Notes: generated by a model from the sequence alone, not told the origin. Shown: positions 34,326 to 46,672, counted from the first letter of the stretch. The stretch is 64,000 bases of DNA from Acidovorax sp. 1608163 (GCF_003669015.1 NZ_CP033069.1:1863001-1927000), one strand, 5' to 3'. Program-made: numbers and translations.

Positions 34326-35033
34326 TCACGCGTAGATGCGCCGCAGTCCGGCCAGGTCCATGATCTCCACCTCGCCGCGCTGCACGCGCACCAGCTGGCG
34401 CGCTTCCAGGTCTTTGAGGATCTGGTTGGTGGTCTGGCGCGAGATCGACAGCATTTGCGATAGCTGCTCTTGCGACAGCGCAATCACCCGGCGGGTCAGG
34501 CCCCCGGCGTTCCACTGGCCGTAGCCCTCGGCCATCATCACCAGCCTGCGGGCCAGGCGCTGTGGGGCGGGCAGCAGGGCGGCGTCTTCCAGCGCGATGA
34601 AGGCGGTGCGCAGCTTGTCGGTCACCAGCAGGGCCAGGGCGTGCCAGTGCTCGGGGTGGGTGCGCAGCCAGTCTTGCAGGGCGTCGTGGGGCACGTGCAG
34701 CAGGGTGCATGGCTCGGCCGCCACGGCGTCGTGGCTGCGGGCGTTGCCGTCAAACACCGATATTTCGCCAAACCACTGGGGCGGCTCCAGCCGGGTGAGC
34801 AGGGCCGAGCGCGCATCGTCGGCCCGCCCGCCGGTGCCTGACACGCTGAGCGCACCGCGCAGCACGGCGTACAGCCCACAGGGCGCATCGCCCCGCAAAA
34901 ACAGCGCCTGGCCTACGGCCAGCTGGCGGATGCGGCCCATGCGGATCAGGGCGTCAGAAAAATCAGAGGGCAGCTGGGCAAACCAGCGGCCCGATTGGAG
35001 TGCCAAAAGGTGGTCGGAGACTTCGGTCGTCAT
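34326..35033 (-). CDS. Crp/Fnr family transcriptional regulator
   Basis: A 235-residue regulator. The cyclic-nucleotide-binding-like beta-roll covers about 10-125 (RQLAVGQALFLRGDAPCGLYAVLRGALSVSG..., WFGEISVFDGNARSHDAVA). The winged helix is C-terminal (RVIALSQEQLSQMLSISRQTTNQILKDLEARQLVRVQRGEVEIMD). It lacks the N-terminal Cys cluster of FNR, so it does not sense O2 through Fe-S. ATG at 35033 was chosen over an upstream TTG. Its targets are unknown. Confidence 0.88.
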   Translation of the reverse strand: MTTEVSDHLLALQSGRWFAQLPSDFSDALIRMGRIRQLAVGQALFLRGDAPCGLYAVLRGALSVSGTGGRADDARSALLTRLEPPQWFGEISVFDGNARSHDAVAAEPCTLLHVPHDALQDWLRTHPEHWHALALLVTDKLRTAFIALEDAALLPAPQRLARRLVMMAEGYGQWNAGGLTRRVIALSQEQLSQMLSISRQTTNQILKDLEARQLVRVQRGEVEIMDLAGLRRIYA

Positions 35034-35255
35034 GCAGGTCAAGAAAAGCAGCGGGCTTTGGCGGGGCCGGTGAGGCCGTTCAGGCGGTTAAGGCCAAAAA
35101 TGGCGGGTAAGGCCGTGGTGTCGTGGGGGCAGAGGTGATGGCGGTGAGGAGGTCAGTAGCAGGGCGGGCGCCGATTTTTGTCGGCTGCACGACAGACGTT
35201 AGCGCCATTCACGCCAGACATTCGATCCTGCGCAAAACAACGAACGGAGACACCC

Positions 35256-35780
35256 ATGAAAACCCTGATCGACCACCTGGCCCAGTACGCCGCCTACCAC
35301 CGCGACCCCCGCAACATCCATACCCATTTTGTGGGCGTGCCCATGATCATGTTTGCGGTGGTGTTGCTGCTCTCGCGCCCCGTGTGGTGGGTGGCGGGAG
35401 TGCCCGCCAGCCCTGCGCTGGTGTGTGCGGTGGCGGCGGGCGCCTTTTACCTGCGGCTGGACTTGCGCCTGGGGCTGGTGATGGCGGCCCTGCTGGCCGC
35501 CATGCTGGCGCTGGCCCAGGCCATGGCGCCGCTGGCCACCACAGCGTGGCTGCTGTGGGGCGTGGGCCTGTTTACCGTGGGCTGGGTGATCCAGTTTGTG
35601 GGGCATTACTACGAAGGGCGCAAACCCGCGTTTGTGGACGACATCATGGGCTTGCTGGTGGGGCCGCTGTTTGTGGTGGCCGAGTGGGGCTTTGCGCTGG
35701 GCCTGCGCAAAGAGGTGCAGGCAGCCATTGAACAGCGCAGCGGCCCGGTGCGCCTGCGTGACCTGGGCCGGGCGGCTTGA
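35256..35780 (+). CDS. DUF962/Mpo1-like membrane protein
   Basis: A 174-residue protein with about four hydrophobic segments. It has the family signature YAAYHRDPRNIHTHFVGVPMI and later IQFVGHYYEGRKPAFVDDIMGLLVGPLFVVAE. In yeast the homologue Mpo1 is an Fe-dependent 2-hydroxy-fatty-acid dioxygenase, and the HxxxH-type histidines seen here are those ligands. In bacteria the role is untested. GGAGA lies 6 nt before ATG 35256, which decides the start. Confidence 0.87.
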   Translation: MKTLIDHLAQYAAYHRDPRNIHTHFVGVPMIMFAVVLLLSRPVWWVAGVPASPALVCAVAAGAFYLRLDLRLGLVMAALLAAMLALAQAMAPLATTAWLLWGVGLFTVGWVIQFVGHYYEGRKPAFVDDIMGLLVGPLFVVAEWGFALGLRKEVQAAIEQRSGPVRLRDLGRAA

Positions 35781-35819
35781 TGGGCTGCAGCCTTCTCACT
35801 TCGAAGACGGAGTGTGGAT

Positions 35820-35877
35820 GAAAATGCCCGCTAGCGCTCAATGGTCAAGCGCTAGCAGCTATGAATTTGGTAGCGGC
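35820..35877 (-). repeat. Dispersed palindromic repeat, copy G
   Basis: CTAGCGCT, loop CAATGGTC, AAGCGCTAGCAGCTAT, then GAATTTGGTAGCGG. It lies between the DUF962 gene and the convergent PF10118 gene, 40 nt past the DUF962 stop. Confidence 0.82.
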
Positions 35878-35903
35878 GGGTATGTGTCTGGATGCAGACA
35901 GCG

Positions 35904-36728
35904 TCAGCCCCGCTCGCCCACCAGCGTGAAGCGGCTGCGGTTGCGCTGCAGCCATTCGCCAGACAGCGGGCTGGCTTGCTGGCTGGGGTGAAAGTCGCGG
36001 CGCAGGTAGGCCTTCCAGGGGCGCCAGGTGTGGCGCACCAGCCCGGCGGGGCCCATCAGCGTGCGCCATGCGCTGGCCCAGGTGCTGGGCCGGTACAGGC
36101 TGCCATCGCGGTGCAGGTTGTGCACGGTTTGGCGCGTCACATCCAGCACAAACATGAGCGTGGTGCGCCGAAACCAGACGATGCGCCAGCGGTGGTCGCC
36201 ACCCAGCGCCTGGTAGATGTCAAACGCGGTGTTCTTGTGCTCGGCCTCTTCGGCGCTGTGCCACAGCCACAGGGTTTGCAGGCGCTCTTCGCTGCCTTCG
36301 AGCATGTCGGGGTGGCCCAGCAGCCATTCGGCCAGCACGGCCGTGAAGTGTTCATTGGCCGCTGTGACGGCCAGGGCGTGGCGCGGGTCCAGGCCTTCAA
36401 ATTGTTTGCGCTGCTTTTCGATGGACTGGGCCCACAGGTTGCGCAGCCCGCGCTGCTCCAGGTGGCTGTTGAACAGGCCATGGATGCGGCGGTGTGTGGC
36501 CTCTTGCCCGATAAAACCGCGCACCTCGCTGGCATAGCGGGCGTGCTGCTCGGGGGGCATGGATTTGTGGCCATCTCGCACGGCATCGATGAAGAACTGC
36601 TCGCCCATCGGAAAGCTCATCGACAGCGCATTGAACAGCGCCGTGCGAAACGCATCGCCCCCGCACCAGTGCTGCGCCATGGGCTGGGCCAGGTCAATCA
36701 ACAGGCGGCGAACGACCAGTTCGGTCAT
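35904..36728 (-). CDS. Metal-dependent hydrolase family protein (PF10118)
   Basis: A 274-residue protein. Its conserved metal-ligand-like motifs are FPMGEQFFIDAVRD, GQEATHRRIHG, ALAVTAANEHFTA, and WHSAEEAEHKNTAFDIY. The spaced Glu and His residues resemble a di-iron four-helix arrangement as in PF10118 (COG3687). The family is called 'predicted metal-dependent hydrolase' but is untested. The start MTELVVRR at 36728 has GGAGA upstream; the open frame continues without homology. Confidence 0.85.
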   Translation of the reverse strand: MTELVVRRLLIDLAQPMAQHWCGGDAFRTALFNALSMSFPMGEQFFIDAVRDGHKSMPPEQHARYASEVRGFIGQEATHRRIHGLFNSHLEQRGLRNLWAQSIEKQRKQFEGLDPRHALAVTAANEHFTAVLAEWLLGHPDMLEGSEERLQTLWLWHSAEEAEHKNTAFDIYQALGGDHRWRIVWFRRTTLMFVLDVTRQTVHNLHRDGSLYRPSTWASAWRTLMGPAGLVRHTWRPWKAYLRRDFHPSQQASPLSGEWLQRNRSRFTLVGERG

Positions 36729-36885
36729 GGCTGTGTCTCCTTCAAACAGTAACGCACGCACTGCCATCGTGAAGAGGGCGGGCGCAGGCGTCAATCAATG
36801 TTTGCGCAAGACGCTGCGCCCGCCGCCTATGGCTTGATGCGAATCAGGCGGATCGCCCCCGTGCGCATGGAGGGCCTGTGCGCCA

Positions 36886-38967
36886 TCACCCCCCGTGGAA
36901 CTTGACCACCAGCGGCACGATGAGCAGCGCCACGATGTTGATGATCTTGATCAGCGGATTGATGGCCGGGCCTGCGGTGTCCTTGTAGGGGTCGCCCACC
37001 GTGTCGCCCGTCACGGCGGCCTTGTGCGCCTCAGAGCCCTTGCCGCCGTGGTGGCCGTCTTCGATGTACTTCTTGGCGTTGTCCCACGCGCCGCCGCCCG
37101 TGCACATGCTGATGGCCACAAACAGCCCCGTGACGATGGTGCCCATCAGCAGCCCGCCCAGCGCCTTGGGGCCCAGCAGCAGGCCCACCACCACGGGCAC
37201 GACCACAGGCAGCAGGCTGGGGACCACCATCTCCTTGATGGCGGCGGTGGTGAGCATGTCCACTGCCTTGCCGTACTCGGGCTTGCCGGTGCCGTCCATG
37301 ATGCCGGGGATGGTGCTGAACTGGCGGCGCACCTCCACCACCACGGCACCGGCGGCGCGGCCCACGGCCTCCATGGCCATCGCGCCAAACAGGTAGGGGA
37401 TGAGGCCGCCGATGAACAGGCCCACGATGACCAGCGGGTCCGACAGGTCGAACGTGATGACGCGGCCGTAGCTTTCGAGCTTGTGCGTGTAGTCGGCAAA
37501 CAGCACCAGCGCGGCCAGCCCGGCCGAGCCGATGGCGTAGCCCTTGGTCACGGCCTTGGTGGTGTTGCCCACGGCGTCCAGCGGGTCGGTGATGTCGCGC
37601 ACGCTGCTGGGCAGCTCGGCCATCTCGGCAATACCGCCCGCGTTGTCGGTGATGGGGCCATAGGCATCCAGCGCCACCACGATGCCCGCCATGCTTAGCA
37701 TGGACATGGCGGCCACCGCAATGCCATACAGCCCGGCCAACTGGTAGGCCGAGAGGATGGCCAGGCACACAAAGATCACCGGCCAGGCGGTGGACCGCAT
37801 CGACACGCCCAGGCCCGCAATGATGTTGGTGCCGTGGCCTGTGGTGGATGCCTGGGCGATGTGCTGCACGGGCGAGTATTGCGTGCCGGTGTAGAACTCG
37901 GTGATCCACACCAGCGCGGCCGTCAGCACCAGCCCGGTGGCGCAGGCGCCGAACAGCTTCATCTGGCTGCCGCTGGCGGCGATGGCGTTGTCCGGAATGA
38001 TCCACACCGTGACGAAGTAAAAGGCAATGAGCGACAGCACCCCCGCAATCGCCAGCCCCTTGTACAGCGCAGGCATCACGTTCTTCATGCCCGGCGTGGC
38101 CTTGACGAAAAAGCAGCCAATGATGGACGCAATGATGGACACGGCCCCCAGCGCCAGGGGGTAGACCACGGCGCTCACGGCGGCAGAGCCCACCAGCAGG
38201 GCCCCCAGCACCATGGTGGCGATCAGCGTCACGGCATAGGTCTCGAACAGGTCGGCCGCCATGCCGGCACAGTCGCCCACGTTGTCGCCCACGTTGTCGG
38301 CAATCACGGCGGGGTTGCGCGGGTCGTCTTCGGGGATGCCTGCTTCGACCTTACCCACCAGGTCTGCGCCCACGTCGGCGCCCTTGGTGAAGATGCCGCC
38401 GCCCAGGCGCGCAAAGATGGAAATGAGCGACGAGCCAAATGCAAACCCGATCAGCGGGTTGAGCAGCGTGGCCAGATGGGCCGTGGGCGTGAGGTTGCCG
38501 TTGCCCGCCAGGAACCAGAAGAACCCGGTGACGCCCAAGAGGCCCAGCCCCACCACCAGCATGCCAGTGATGGCCCCGCCGCGAAACGCCACATCGAGCG
38601 CCGGGCCAATGCCCTGTGTGGCCGCCTGCGCCGTGCGCACGTTGGCCTTCACCGAGACATTCATGCCGATGAAGCCGCAGGCCCCCGAGAGCACCGCGCC
38701 CACCACGAAGCCCACCGCCGTGGTGCCGTCCAGGAAGATGCCAATGAGAACCGCCAGCACCACGCCGACGATGGCGATGGTCTTGTACTGGCGTGCGAGG
38801 TAGGCCGCAGCGCCCGCCTGGATGGCGGCTGCGATCTCCTGCATGCGGGCGTTGCCAGGGTCTTTGGCCAGGATCCAGCCCCGGGCCCAGATGCCGTAGG
38901 CCACGGCCACCAGTCCGCAGACCAGGGCGAGAAGAAGGGGAGGGGTCATTGCTGCGCTATCAGCCAT
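36886..38967 (-). CDS. hppA: K+-independent membrane-bound H+-translocating pyrophosphatase
   Basis: A 693-residue, about 16-helix pump that couples PPi hydrolysis to proton export. The substrate-site motifs are [37 protein letters not shown] and, at the C-terminal end, [21 protein letters not shown]. The stretch [18 protein letters not shown] has Lys where K+-dependent enzymes have Ala (GNTTAA), so this should be the K+-insensitive type. It diverges from the soluble pyrophosphatase gene ppa, giving the cell two ways to use PPi. Confidence 0.95.
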   Translation of the reverse strand: MADSAAMTPPLLLALVCGLVAVAYGIWARGWILAKDPGNARMQEIAAAIQAGAAAYLARQYKTIAIVGVVLAVLIGIFLDGTTAVGFVVGAVLSGACGFIGMNVSVKANVRTAQAATQGIGPALDVAFRGGAITGMLVVGLGLLGVTGFFWFLAGNGNLTPTAHLATLLNPLIGFAFGSSLISIFARLGGGIFTKGADVGADLVGKVEAGIPEDDPRNPAVIADNVGDNVGDCAGMAADLFETYAVTLIATMVLGALLVGSAAVSAVVYPLALGAVSIIASIIGCFFVKATPGMKNVMPALYKGLAIAGVLSLIAFYFVTVWIIPDNAIAASGSQMKLFGACATGLVLTAALVWITEFYTGTQYSPVQHIAQASTTGHGTNIIAGLGVSMRSTAWPVIFVCLAILSAYQLAGLYGIAVAAMSMLSMAGIVVALDAYGPITDNAGGIAEMAELPSSVRDITDPLDAVGNTTKAVTKGYAIGSAGLAALVLFADYTHKLESYGRVITFDLSDPLVIVGLFIGGLIPYLFGAMAMEAVGRAAGAVVVEVRRQFSTIPGIMDGTGKPEYGKAVDMLTTAAIKEMVVPSLLPVVVPVVVGLLLGPKALGGLLMGTIVTGLFVAISMCTGGGAWDNAKKYIEDGHHGGKGSEAHKAAVTGDTVGDPYKDTAGPAINPLIKIINIVALLIVPLVVKFHGG

Positions 38968-39208
38968 TCGGTGCTCCTATGAATGCAGTTGCACGGATGG
39001 AAACACGACGCATCGGTGGTGCTTCCGCTGCGTTGCTTCCTCGGGCCCCGCGCTGCAGGGCCGATTGGCCAACGTGCTCAATTTACAGCCAAAGCCCCAA
39101 ATGCAAGCGGGTAGAAAGGGGTGTGCCCCTAAAATCAGGGTTAATCCCGACGCAATATGGCATGCCATGCTTCGCGGGTTACCGTTGCTAACCACTATTT
39201 TTAAAGAC

Positions 39209-39745
39209 ATGTCCCTCAACAACGTCACCCCCGGCAAGAACCTTCCAGAGTCCTTCAACGTGGTCATCGAAATCCCGATGAATGCGGACCCGATCAAGTA
39301 CGAAGTAGACAAGGAGTCGGGCGCCATTTTTGTGGACCGTTTCATGACCACGGCCATGCACTACCCCACCAACTATGGCTACGTGCCCCAGACCCTGTCG
39401 GGCGACGGTGACCCAGTGGACGTGCTGGTGATCACGCCTTATCCCCTGCACCCTGGTGTGGTGGTGACTTGCCGCCCTCTGGGCATCCTGATGATGGAAG
39501 ACGAGGCTGGTGTGGATGGCAAGGTCATCGCGGTGCCCACTTCCAAGATCCTGCCCATGTACGACCACTGGAAGAACATTGACGACGTGAACGGCATGCG
39601 CCGCAACGCCATCGCTCACTTCTTCGAGCACTACAAAGACCTGGAAAAGGGCAAGTGGGTCAAGGTGCTGGGCTGGGAAGGCATTGACGCCGCCAAGAAG
39701 GAAATCACCGACGGCGTGGCCAACTACCAAAAGACCCAGGCCTGA
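39209..39745 (+). CDS. ppa: Soluble inorganic pyrophosphatase
   Basis: A 178-residue family I pyrophosphatase, cytoplasmic and Mg2+-dependent, which removes PPi from biosynthesis. Signature residues are [42 protein letters not shown] (with the Asp cluster DGDPVD), and [14 protein letters not shown] at 39209 begins the family N-terminus ([13 protein letters not shown]). A strong terminator follows at 39821. It is divergent from hppA over 241 bp, which should carry both promoters. Confidence 0.96.
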   Translation: MSLNNVTPGKNLPESFNVVIEIPMNADPIKYEVDKESGAIFVDRFMTTAMHYPTNYGYVPQTLSGDGDPVDVLVITPYPLHPGVVVTCRPLGILMMEDEAGVDGKVIAVPTSKILPMYDHWKNIDDVNGMRRNAIAHFFEHYKDLEKGKWVKVLGWEGIDAAKKEITDGVANYQKTQA

Positions 39746-40272
39746 TCGTTCAGGCGCTTGCGCCCCGCAGAGGCTTGAATCAGGCCTCTGTGAATCCTTC
39801 CATTCTTCCGATGGAACCAATGCACGCAGTACCGCGTGCATTTTTTTTGCCTGGCCGCAGCCCAGCGCCGCCTGTAGTGCTGGGTTGTGCCCCTGCGGAG
39901 TGCGCTTTGGTCGATGCTTGCTCCACGTCAAACACTACCCAAACACCTTGCTGAGGCGTACGATGGTTTGTATATATTTGATAAATGCGAATCGCTATTT
40001 TTAACAATTTATACATCGCGTCGCTGCGATAGCTTGGCTTTCTAAGCGGTTAATATTGTCATTCAATGTTTAAATTGATAAAATTGATGCAAATGTAAAA
40101 AATTTGAAGCATAATCCATATGCGCGTGTCTCTTCACCTGTGAGTGCGCGAGCGATAACAGTGGATTGCCTGGAGGCCGCAGTATGGACGCGGTGCTCGA
40201 CCGGAGACAGCATCCGTGCCTTGAGGGGGCAGGGTGGCAGGTGCAGGCAAGCCTTTTTTGCAGAGAACTACC
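39746..40272. other. 527-bp region: ppa terminator, then AT-rich upstream region of the chemoreceptor gene
   Basis: No gene is supported. The ppa terminator lies at 39821-39848. From about 39960 to 40125 the sequence is far more AT-rich than its surroundings (TATATATTTGATAAATG, TTTAAATTGATAAAATTGATG), which suggests the chemoreceptor promoter region. The last 150 bp is GC-rich untranslated leader. No riboswitch pattern was recognised. Confidence 0.6.
39821..39848 (+). terminator. Rho-independent terminator of ppa
   Basis: TGCACGC and GCGTGCA form a perfect 7-bp stem around AGTACC, followed by eight T residues (39841-39848). Confidence 0.9.
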
Positions 40273-42417
40273 ATGAATCAACTCAAAATCGGTACCCGCT
40301 TGGGATTGGCCTTTGGCCTTGTCTTGCTGATCACGGCCCTGCTTGCCACGCTGGGCGTTTGGCGCTTGTCCACACTCAAAGAGGCGACGGCCCGAATCGC
40401 GTCTGTTGACATTGAGCGCAATGAACTGGCGATCCATTGGAAGGCCGCGATCAATCTGAACTGGGTGCGTGCCTCGGCGGCACTCAAGACCTCGGATGCG
40501 GGCTACATCACCGCGCTGGGCAATGAAATGGCGGCGACCACCAAGGACGTGTCTGAGAAGCAGAAGACGCTTGAAGCCCTGATGGAGGGGGCTCGGGGCA
40601 AAGAGTTGATGGCCAAAGTGGCCGCTGAGCGCAAAGTGTATGTGGATGCACGGGCCAAGTTGCTGGAGCGCAAGAAGACCGGCGAAGACGTCTTTGCCCT
40701 GGTGGACAGCGAGCTGCGCCCCCTGGCCCAAAACTACATCAAAGCCCTGGACAACGTGACCGACTACACCAAGGCAGAGCTGGACGCTTTTGAGACGTCT
40801 GTCATCAGTGGGACCGAGACAAGCCAATGGACGCTGGGTGTGGGGGCCGGTGTGTCTTTGCTGATGGGGCTGCTGTTTGCCGTGTGGGCTACGCGTTCCA
40901 TCACCACCCCGGTGCAGCGCGCGGTAGAGGCAGCCGAAGAAATCAGCCGGGGCAATTTGTCGATCGACATTGACGCCCAGGGCAAGGACGAGCCTGCCCG
41001 CCTGCTGCACGCCCTGGCGGAGATGCAGCAAAGCCTGTCGCGCATCGTGGGCCATGTGCGTGAAGGCTCTGAGAACGTGGCGACGGCCTCGTCAGAAATT
41101 GCCCAGGGCAACAACGACCTGAGTGCGCGCACCGAGCAGCAAGCCAGTGCCTTGCAGCAGACCGCCGCATCGATGGAGCAACTCAATTCCACCGTGCGCC
41201 AGAACGCGGACAACGCCCGCCAGGCCAACCAGTTGGCCATGAGTGCGTCCACCGTGGCTGTGCAAGGTGGCGATGTGGTGGGCCAGGTGGTTGAGACCAT
41301 GAAGGGCATCAACGACAGCTCGCGCAAGATCAGCGACATCATTGGTGTGATCGATGGCATTGCCTTCCAGACCAACATCCTGGCTTTGAACGCAGCGGTG
41401 GAAGCCGCCCGCGCGGGTGAGCAAGGCCGTGGCTTTGCCGTGGTGGCCAGCGAGGTGCGCAGCCTGGCCGGTCGCTCGGCTGAGGCGGCCAAGCAGATCA
41501 AGACGCTGATCAACGACAGCGTGGAGCGAGTGGAGCAGGGCACCGCGTTGGTGGATCAGGCTGGCAACACCATGACCGAGGTGGTGGGCGCCATCAAGCG
41601 CGTGACGGACCTGATGGGTGAGATCAGTGCGGCCAGCAACGAACAAAGCCAGGGCGTGAGCCAGGTGGGCGAAGCCGTGACGCAGATGGACCAAGTCACG
41701 CAGCAGAACGCTGCCTTGGTGGAAGAAATGGCCGCCGCGGCCAGCAGCCTGAACAACCAGGCGCAAGACTTGGTGAGCACGGTGGCGTTTTTCAAGCTCT
41801 CGCCCGCCGATGAGCAAAGCGCCCAGGCCCACCGTGCGCAGGCTGCGGCACCACGCGCGCACTTTGCTTCGGCCCGCGTGGCGGCACCTGCGGCCAAGGC
41901 CTTGGGTCGCAGCGCAGGTGGTAGCGGGCATGGCGGCGCCTCTTTGGGCGTGAATCTGGACAACGCCATTCAAGCCCATGCCAATTGGCGCGCCAAGCTG
42001 CGCACGGCTGTGACGCAGCGCGAGAGCTTGGACGCCGACACAGTGTCGCGCGACGATTGCTGTGAGCTGGGCAAGTGGCTGCATGGCGCTGGCGGCTCCC
42101 AATACGGCGGCAAGCCTTCGTTTGTGAATTTGTTGGAGTCGCACCGCCAGTTCCACCAAGAAGCTGGCAAGGTGGCGCGCCTGATCAATCAGAGGGCTTA
42201 CGAAGAAGCCGAAAAACAGTTGGAGAACAACACAGGCTTTTCCAATGCGTCGCAAAAAGTGGGTACTGCCGTGATCCAACTGGCCAAGGAGTTGAAGGTC
42301 AAGATGGCTGCTGCGTCCGCTCCCAAGGCGGCTGCGCCTGTGCGCCAAGTGCCTTTCAGCAGTGCGGCCAAGCCCAAAGCGGCTGGGGGCGACGATGGGG
42401 ATTGGGAGTCGTTCTGA
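40273..42417 (+). CDS. Methyl-accepting chemotaxis protein with C-terminal zinc-binding CZB domain
   Basis: A 714-residue inner-membrane receptor. TM1 is about 11-31, a four-helix-bundle periplasmic domain runs to about 190, TM2 is about 195-215, and HAMP follows ([19 protein letters not shown]). The signalling tip is [41 protein letters not shown]. The C-terminus carries a CZB domain ([36 protein letters not shown]) with the His and Cys ligands for Zn, a domain linked to sensing of oxidants. The start [11 protein letters not shown] is the usual one. Confidence 0.93.
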   Translation: MNQLKIGTRLGLAFGLVLLITALLATLGVWRLSTLKEATARIASVDIERNELAIHWKAAINLNWVRASAALKTSDAGYITALGNEMAATTKDVSEKQKTLEALMEGARGKELMAKVAAERKVYVDARAKLLERKKTGEDVFALVDSELRPLAQNYIKALDNVTDYTKAELDAFETSVISGTETSQWTLGVGAGVSLLMGLLFAVWATRSITTPVQRAVEAAEEISRGNLSIDIDAQGKDEPARLLHALAEMQQSLSRIVGHVREGSENVATASSEIAQGNNDLSARTEQQASALQQTAASMEQLNSTVRQNADNARQANQLAMSASTVAVQGGDVVGQVVETMKGINDSSRKISDIIGVIDGIAFQTNILALNAAVEAARAGEQGRGFAVVASEVRSLAGRSAEAAKQIKTLINDSVERVEQGTALVDQAGNTMTEVVGAIKRVTDLMGEISAASNEQSQGVSQVGEAVTQMDQVTQQNAALVEEMAAAASSLNNQAQDLVSTVAFFKLSPADEQSAQAHRAQAAAPRAHFASARVAAPAAKALGRSAGGSGHGGASLGVNLDNAIQAHANWRAKLRTAVTQRESLDADTVSRDDCCELGKWLHGAGGSQYGGKPSFVNLLESHRQFHQEAGKVARLINQRAYEEAEKQLENNTGFSNASQKVGTAVIQLAKELKVKMAAASAPKAAAPVRQVPFSSAAKPKAAGGDDGDWESF

Positions 42418-42489
42418 CAGCGCTTAGCCCTGAGGGCTCAGACCCTTGGGGTTTTGCTGGAGGCTGTATTCGCCAGCGTTGAAGGTTGT

Positions 42490-42520
42490 AAGGCCGGTGC
42501 ATGATGCCCCGGCCTTTTTT
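42490..42520 (+). terminator. Rho-independent terminator of the chemoreceptor gene
   Basis: AAGGCCGG and CCGGCCTT form an 8-bp stem with a loop of about 11 nt (TGCATGATGCC), followed by a T-run (42515-42520). Confidence 0.85.
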
Positions 42521-42544
42521 CTGTGCGATGGGTTGAATGGGACG

Positions 42545-43801
42545 TTACCCGGGTGCCGGTCCGGTCGCTTGGCGAAAGGGCGTTCGCTCTTGCAGTGACT
42601 CCAGGTATTCGCCAATGCCTTCGCCCTCACGCTCCAAAAAGCGCTCGACTGCATCGGCAAAGGCGGGGTGCGCCAACCAGTGGGCGCTGTGGGTTTGCAC
42701 CGGCAGCAAGGCCCGGGCCATTTTGTGCTCGCCCTGGGCACCGCCTTCAAAGCGGTACGCGCCCTGCTCAATGCACCACTGCAAGGGCTGGTAGTAGCAG
42801 GCCTCAAAGTGCAGGCAGTCCACGCGCTCCAGTGCGCCCCAATAGCGGCCATAGGCCACAAGTTCTTGGTCATTTTTGCCGCTGGCGCTTGATTCATAAG
42901 CGCTGATAGCTATCAAACTGCTAGCAATAGGGGCGCCGTCTCGCTCGGCGATGAACAACAACCAAGCGTCGGGCAGGTGCTGTGCCATCTCGGCAAAGAA
43001 GGCGCGGCTGAGGTAGGGCGGGTTGCCATGCTCTAGGTAGGTGCGCTCGTAGCAGCGGTAGAAAAAATCCCAATCTGCCTGGCTGATGGCGCGGCCTTGC
43101 GAGCTGCGGAACTGCACGCCCGCATCGGCCACACGGCGGCGCTCTTGCCGGATTTTTTTGCGCTTGTCTTGGCTGAGGTGGGCCAAGAAGTCATCAAAAC
43201 TGGTGAAGGGACTGTGGGAGGGTGGCAATGTGGTGCCTGGGCCTGATGCATTTGCGGGCTCAGGGCGTGCGTTCTGCCAGTGGAATTGCACGGTGTGGCG
43301 CAGCATCAGGCCTTGTTCAGCGCAGGCTGCGGTGTCTTGTTCGCTGGCAAACAGCACATGCAGGGATGAGATGCCTTCGTCCACGCACCATTGCCGGGCT
43401 GCTTGCACCAGCAGCGTCAGGGCGGCATCGTCGCGCGCCAGCAAGCGGCTTCCGGGTACAGGCGTGAAGGGCACGGCCACCACGGCCTTGGGGTAGTAAG
43501 GCACGCCGTGCTGCTCGTAGGCATTGGCCCAGGCCCAGTCAAACACGTACTCGCCGTACGAGTGGTCTTTCAGGTACAGCGGGCAGGCGGCCATCAGCAC
43601 GTCGTTGTCCCACAGCGAGATGAAGCGCGGCGTCCAGCCCGTGCGCGGGGTGGCGCTGCCGCTGCGCTCCAGGGCCGAAAGGTACTCGTGGCGCATGAAC
43701 GGCGTGGCATGGGTTTGCTGGGCCAGCAGCGCATTCCAGGGCTCTGCGGGCAGGTCGAGCACGCTGGGGTGTACGCGGGCGATAATGTGCGACTCAGCCA
43801 C
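42545..43801 (-). CDS. COG3146/DUF482 GNAT-like protein (peptidogalycan biosynthesis type) with repeat-encoded insert
   Basis: A 418-residue soluble protein. It shows the family features FMRHEYLSALERSGSA, PLYLKDHSYGEYVFDWAWANAYEQHGVPYYPK, FDDFLAHLSQDKRKKIRQERRRV, and HFEACYYQPLQWCIEQGAYRFEGGAQGEHKMARAL. The last block is diagnostic. The family is GNAT-like and related to FemAB-type enzymes; the reaction is unproven. Between GAPIAS and YGRYWG a stretch (SLIAISAYESSASGKNDQ) is encoded by a copy of the dispersed repeat. The start is GTG 43801. It is divergent from nadE. Confidence 0.85.
   Translation of the reverse strand: MAESHIIARVHPSVLDLPAEPWNALLAQQTHATPFMRHEYLSALERSGSATPRTGWTPRFISLWDNDVLMAACPLYLKDHSYGEYVFDWAWANAYEQHGVPYYPKAVVAVPFTPVPGSRLLARDDAALTLLVQAARQWCVDEGISSLHVLFASEQDTAACAEQGLMLRHTVQFHWQNARPEPANASGPGTTLPPSHSPFTSFDDFLAHLSQDKRKKIRQERRRVADAGVQFRSSQGRAISQADWDFFYRCYERTYLEHGNPPYLSRAFFAEMAQHLPDAWLLFIAERDGAPIASSLIAISAYESSASGKNDQELVAYGRYWGALERVDCLHFEACYYQPLQWCIEQGAYRFEGGAQGEHKMARALLPVQTHSAHWLAHPAFADAVERFLEREGEGIGEYLESLQERTPFRQATGPAPG
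42871..42928 (-). repeat. Dispersed palindromic repeat, copy H (inside COG3146 gene)
   Basis: Read on the minus strand: TTTGATAGCTATCAGCGCTT, loop ATGAATC, AAGCGCCAGCGGCAAAAATG. It is translated in frame as LIAISAYESSASGKND, the same frame as copy C in the SIMPL signal peptide. Confidence 0.8.
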
Positions 43802-43905
43802 GGCGTGCCTTGGGGGAGCAGGGACCCAAACAGGGTGCTTGCCTCTGCTTTACAGGGCCTGCGTGGGCGTTGTCCAACCAGGCCTGCGGGGCCTTCTTCA
43901 GTTCC

Positions 43906-45973
<2,068 letters not shown>

Positions 45974-45981
45974 TGCACTGG

Positions 45982-46003
45982 CCCTCTCTGCTGCTGCAGA
46001 GGG
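45982..46003 (+). terminator. Weak hairpin after the PII gene
   Basis: CCCTCT and AGAGGG pair around CTGCTGCTGC just past the PII stop. No T-run follows, so termination is uncertain. Confidence 0.4.
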
Positions 46004-46078
46004 GGTGCTCAGCGGAGCCTGCTCAATGGCAGAGCCCTCCGTGCGGCGTGCTTTGCCCTAGGGCGCTGCTCAACAAGC

Positions 46079-46672
46079 TCAGATGACCGAGCGCAGCGGG
46101 GTGGGGGCCTGGTCGGGTCCCGATGCCTGCACGAGATTGCACAGCAGGGGCTCTGCCGATGTGTCGGCCTGCAGCAGTGCCATCTGCCAGTCCCCCATAA
46201 AGCCACTGGCCACGCTGGTGCGCAAAAAGGCCAGCAAACCGTCGTAGTAGCCCGCCACGTTCAGCAGGCCCAGGGGCTTGCCGTGGTAGCCGAGCTGGCG
46301 CCAGGTCCACACCTCAAACAGCTCTTCAAACGTGCCAATGCCGCCTGGCAGCGCGACAAAGGCATCACTGCGTTCGGCCATCATGGCCTTGCGCTCGTGC
46401 ATGGTTTGCACAATGTGCAGTTCATCGCATTCGCGGTTGGCCAGTTCCTTGTCCACCAAGGCTTGCGGGATGACCCCGACCACACGGCCCCCTGCCAGGC
46501 GTGTGGCCTCGGCCACCACCCCCATGAGTCCGCCGCGCCCGCCGCCATAGACCAGCTGCCCTCCATGCTCGCCAATCCATTGCCCTACGGCTTGGGCGGC
46601 TTGGGCAAATGCGGGGTTCTCGCCGGGGCGGGAGCCGCAATACACACAAATGGAAAAAGCGGGGCTAGCCAT
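46079..46672 (-). CDS. LOG family protein (TIGR00730)
   Basis: A 197-residue protein of the 'lysine decarboxylase-like' LOG family, whose characterised members are cytokinin-riboside 5'-monophosphate phosphoribohydrolases. The hallmark motifs are present: CVYCGSRPG, GQLVYGGGRGGLMGVVAEA, ...MHERKAMM, and ALPGGIGTFEELFEVWTW (PGGxGTxxE). In bacteria it likely hydrolyses nucleotide monophosphates. Its start overlaps the dgkA stop by 8 nt, indicating coupling. Confidence 0.9.
   Translation of the reverse strand: MASPAFSICVYCGSRPGENPAFAQAAQAVGQWIGEHGGQLVYGGGRGGLMGVVAEATRLAGGRVVGVIPQALVDKELANRECDELHIVQTMHERKAMMAERSDAFVALPGGIGTFEELFEVWTWRQLGYHGKPLGLLNVAGYYDGLLAFLRTSVASGFMGDWQMALLQADTSAEPLLCNLVQASGPDQAPTPLRSVI

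Noticed and set aside
40090..40272. c-di-GMP (GEMM) riboswitch before the chemoreceptor gene
   Set aside because: The conserved GEMM core sequences were not found.
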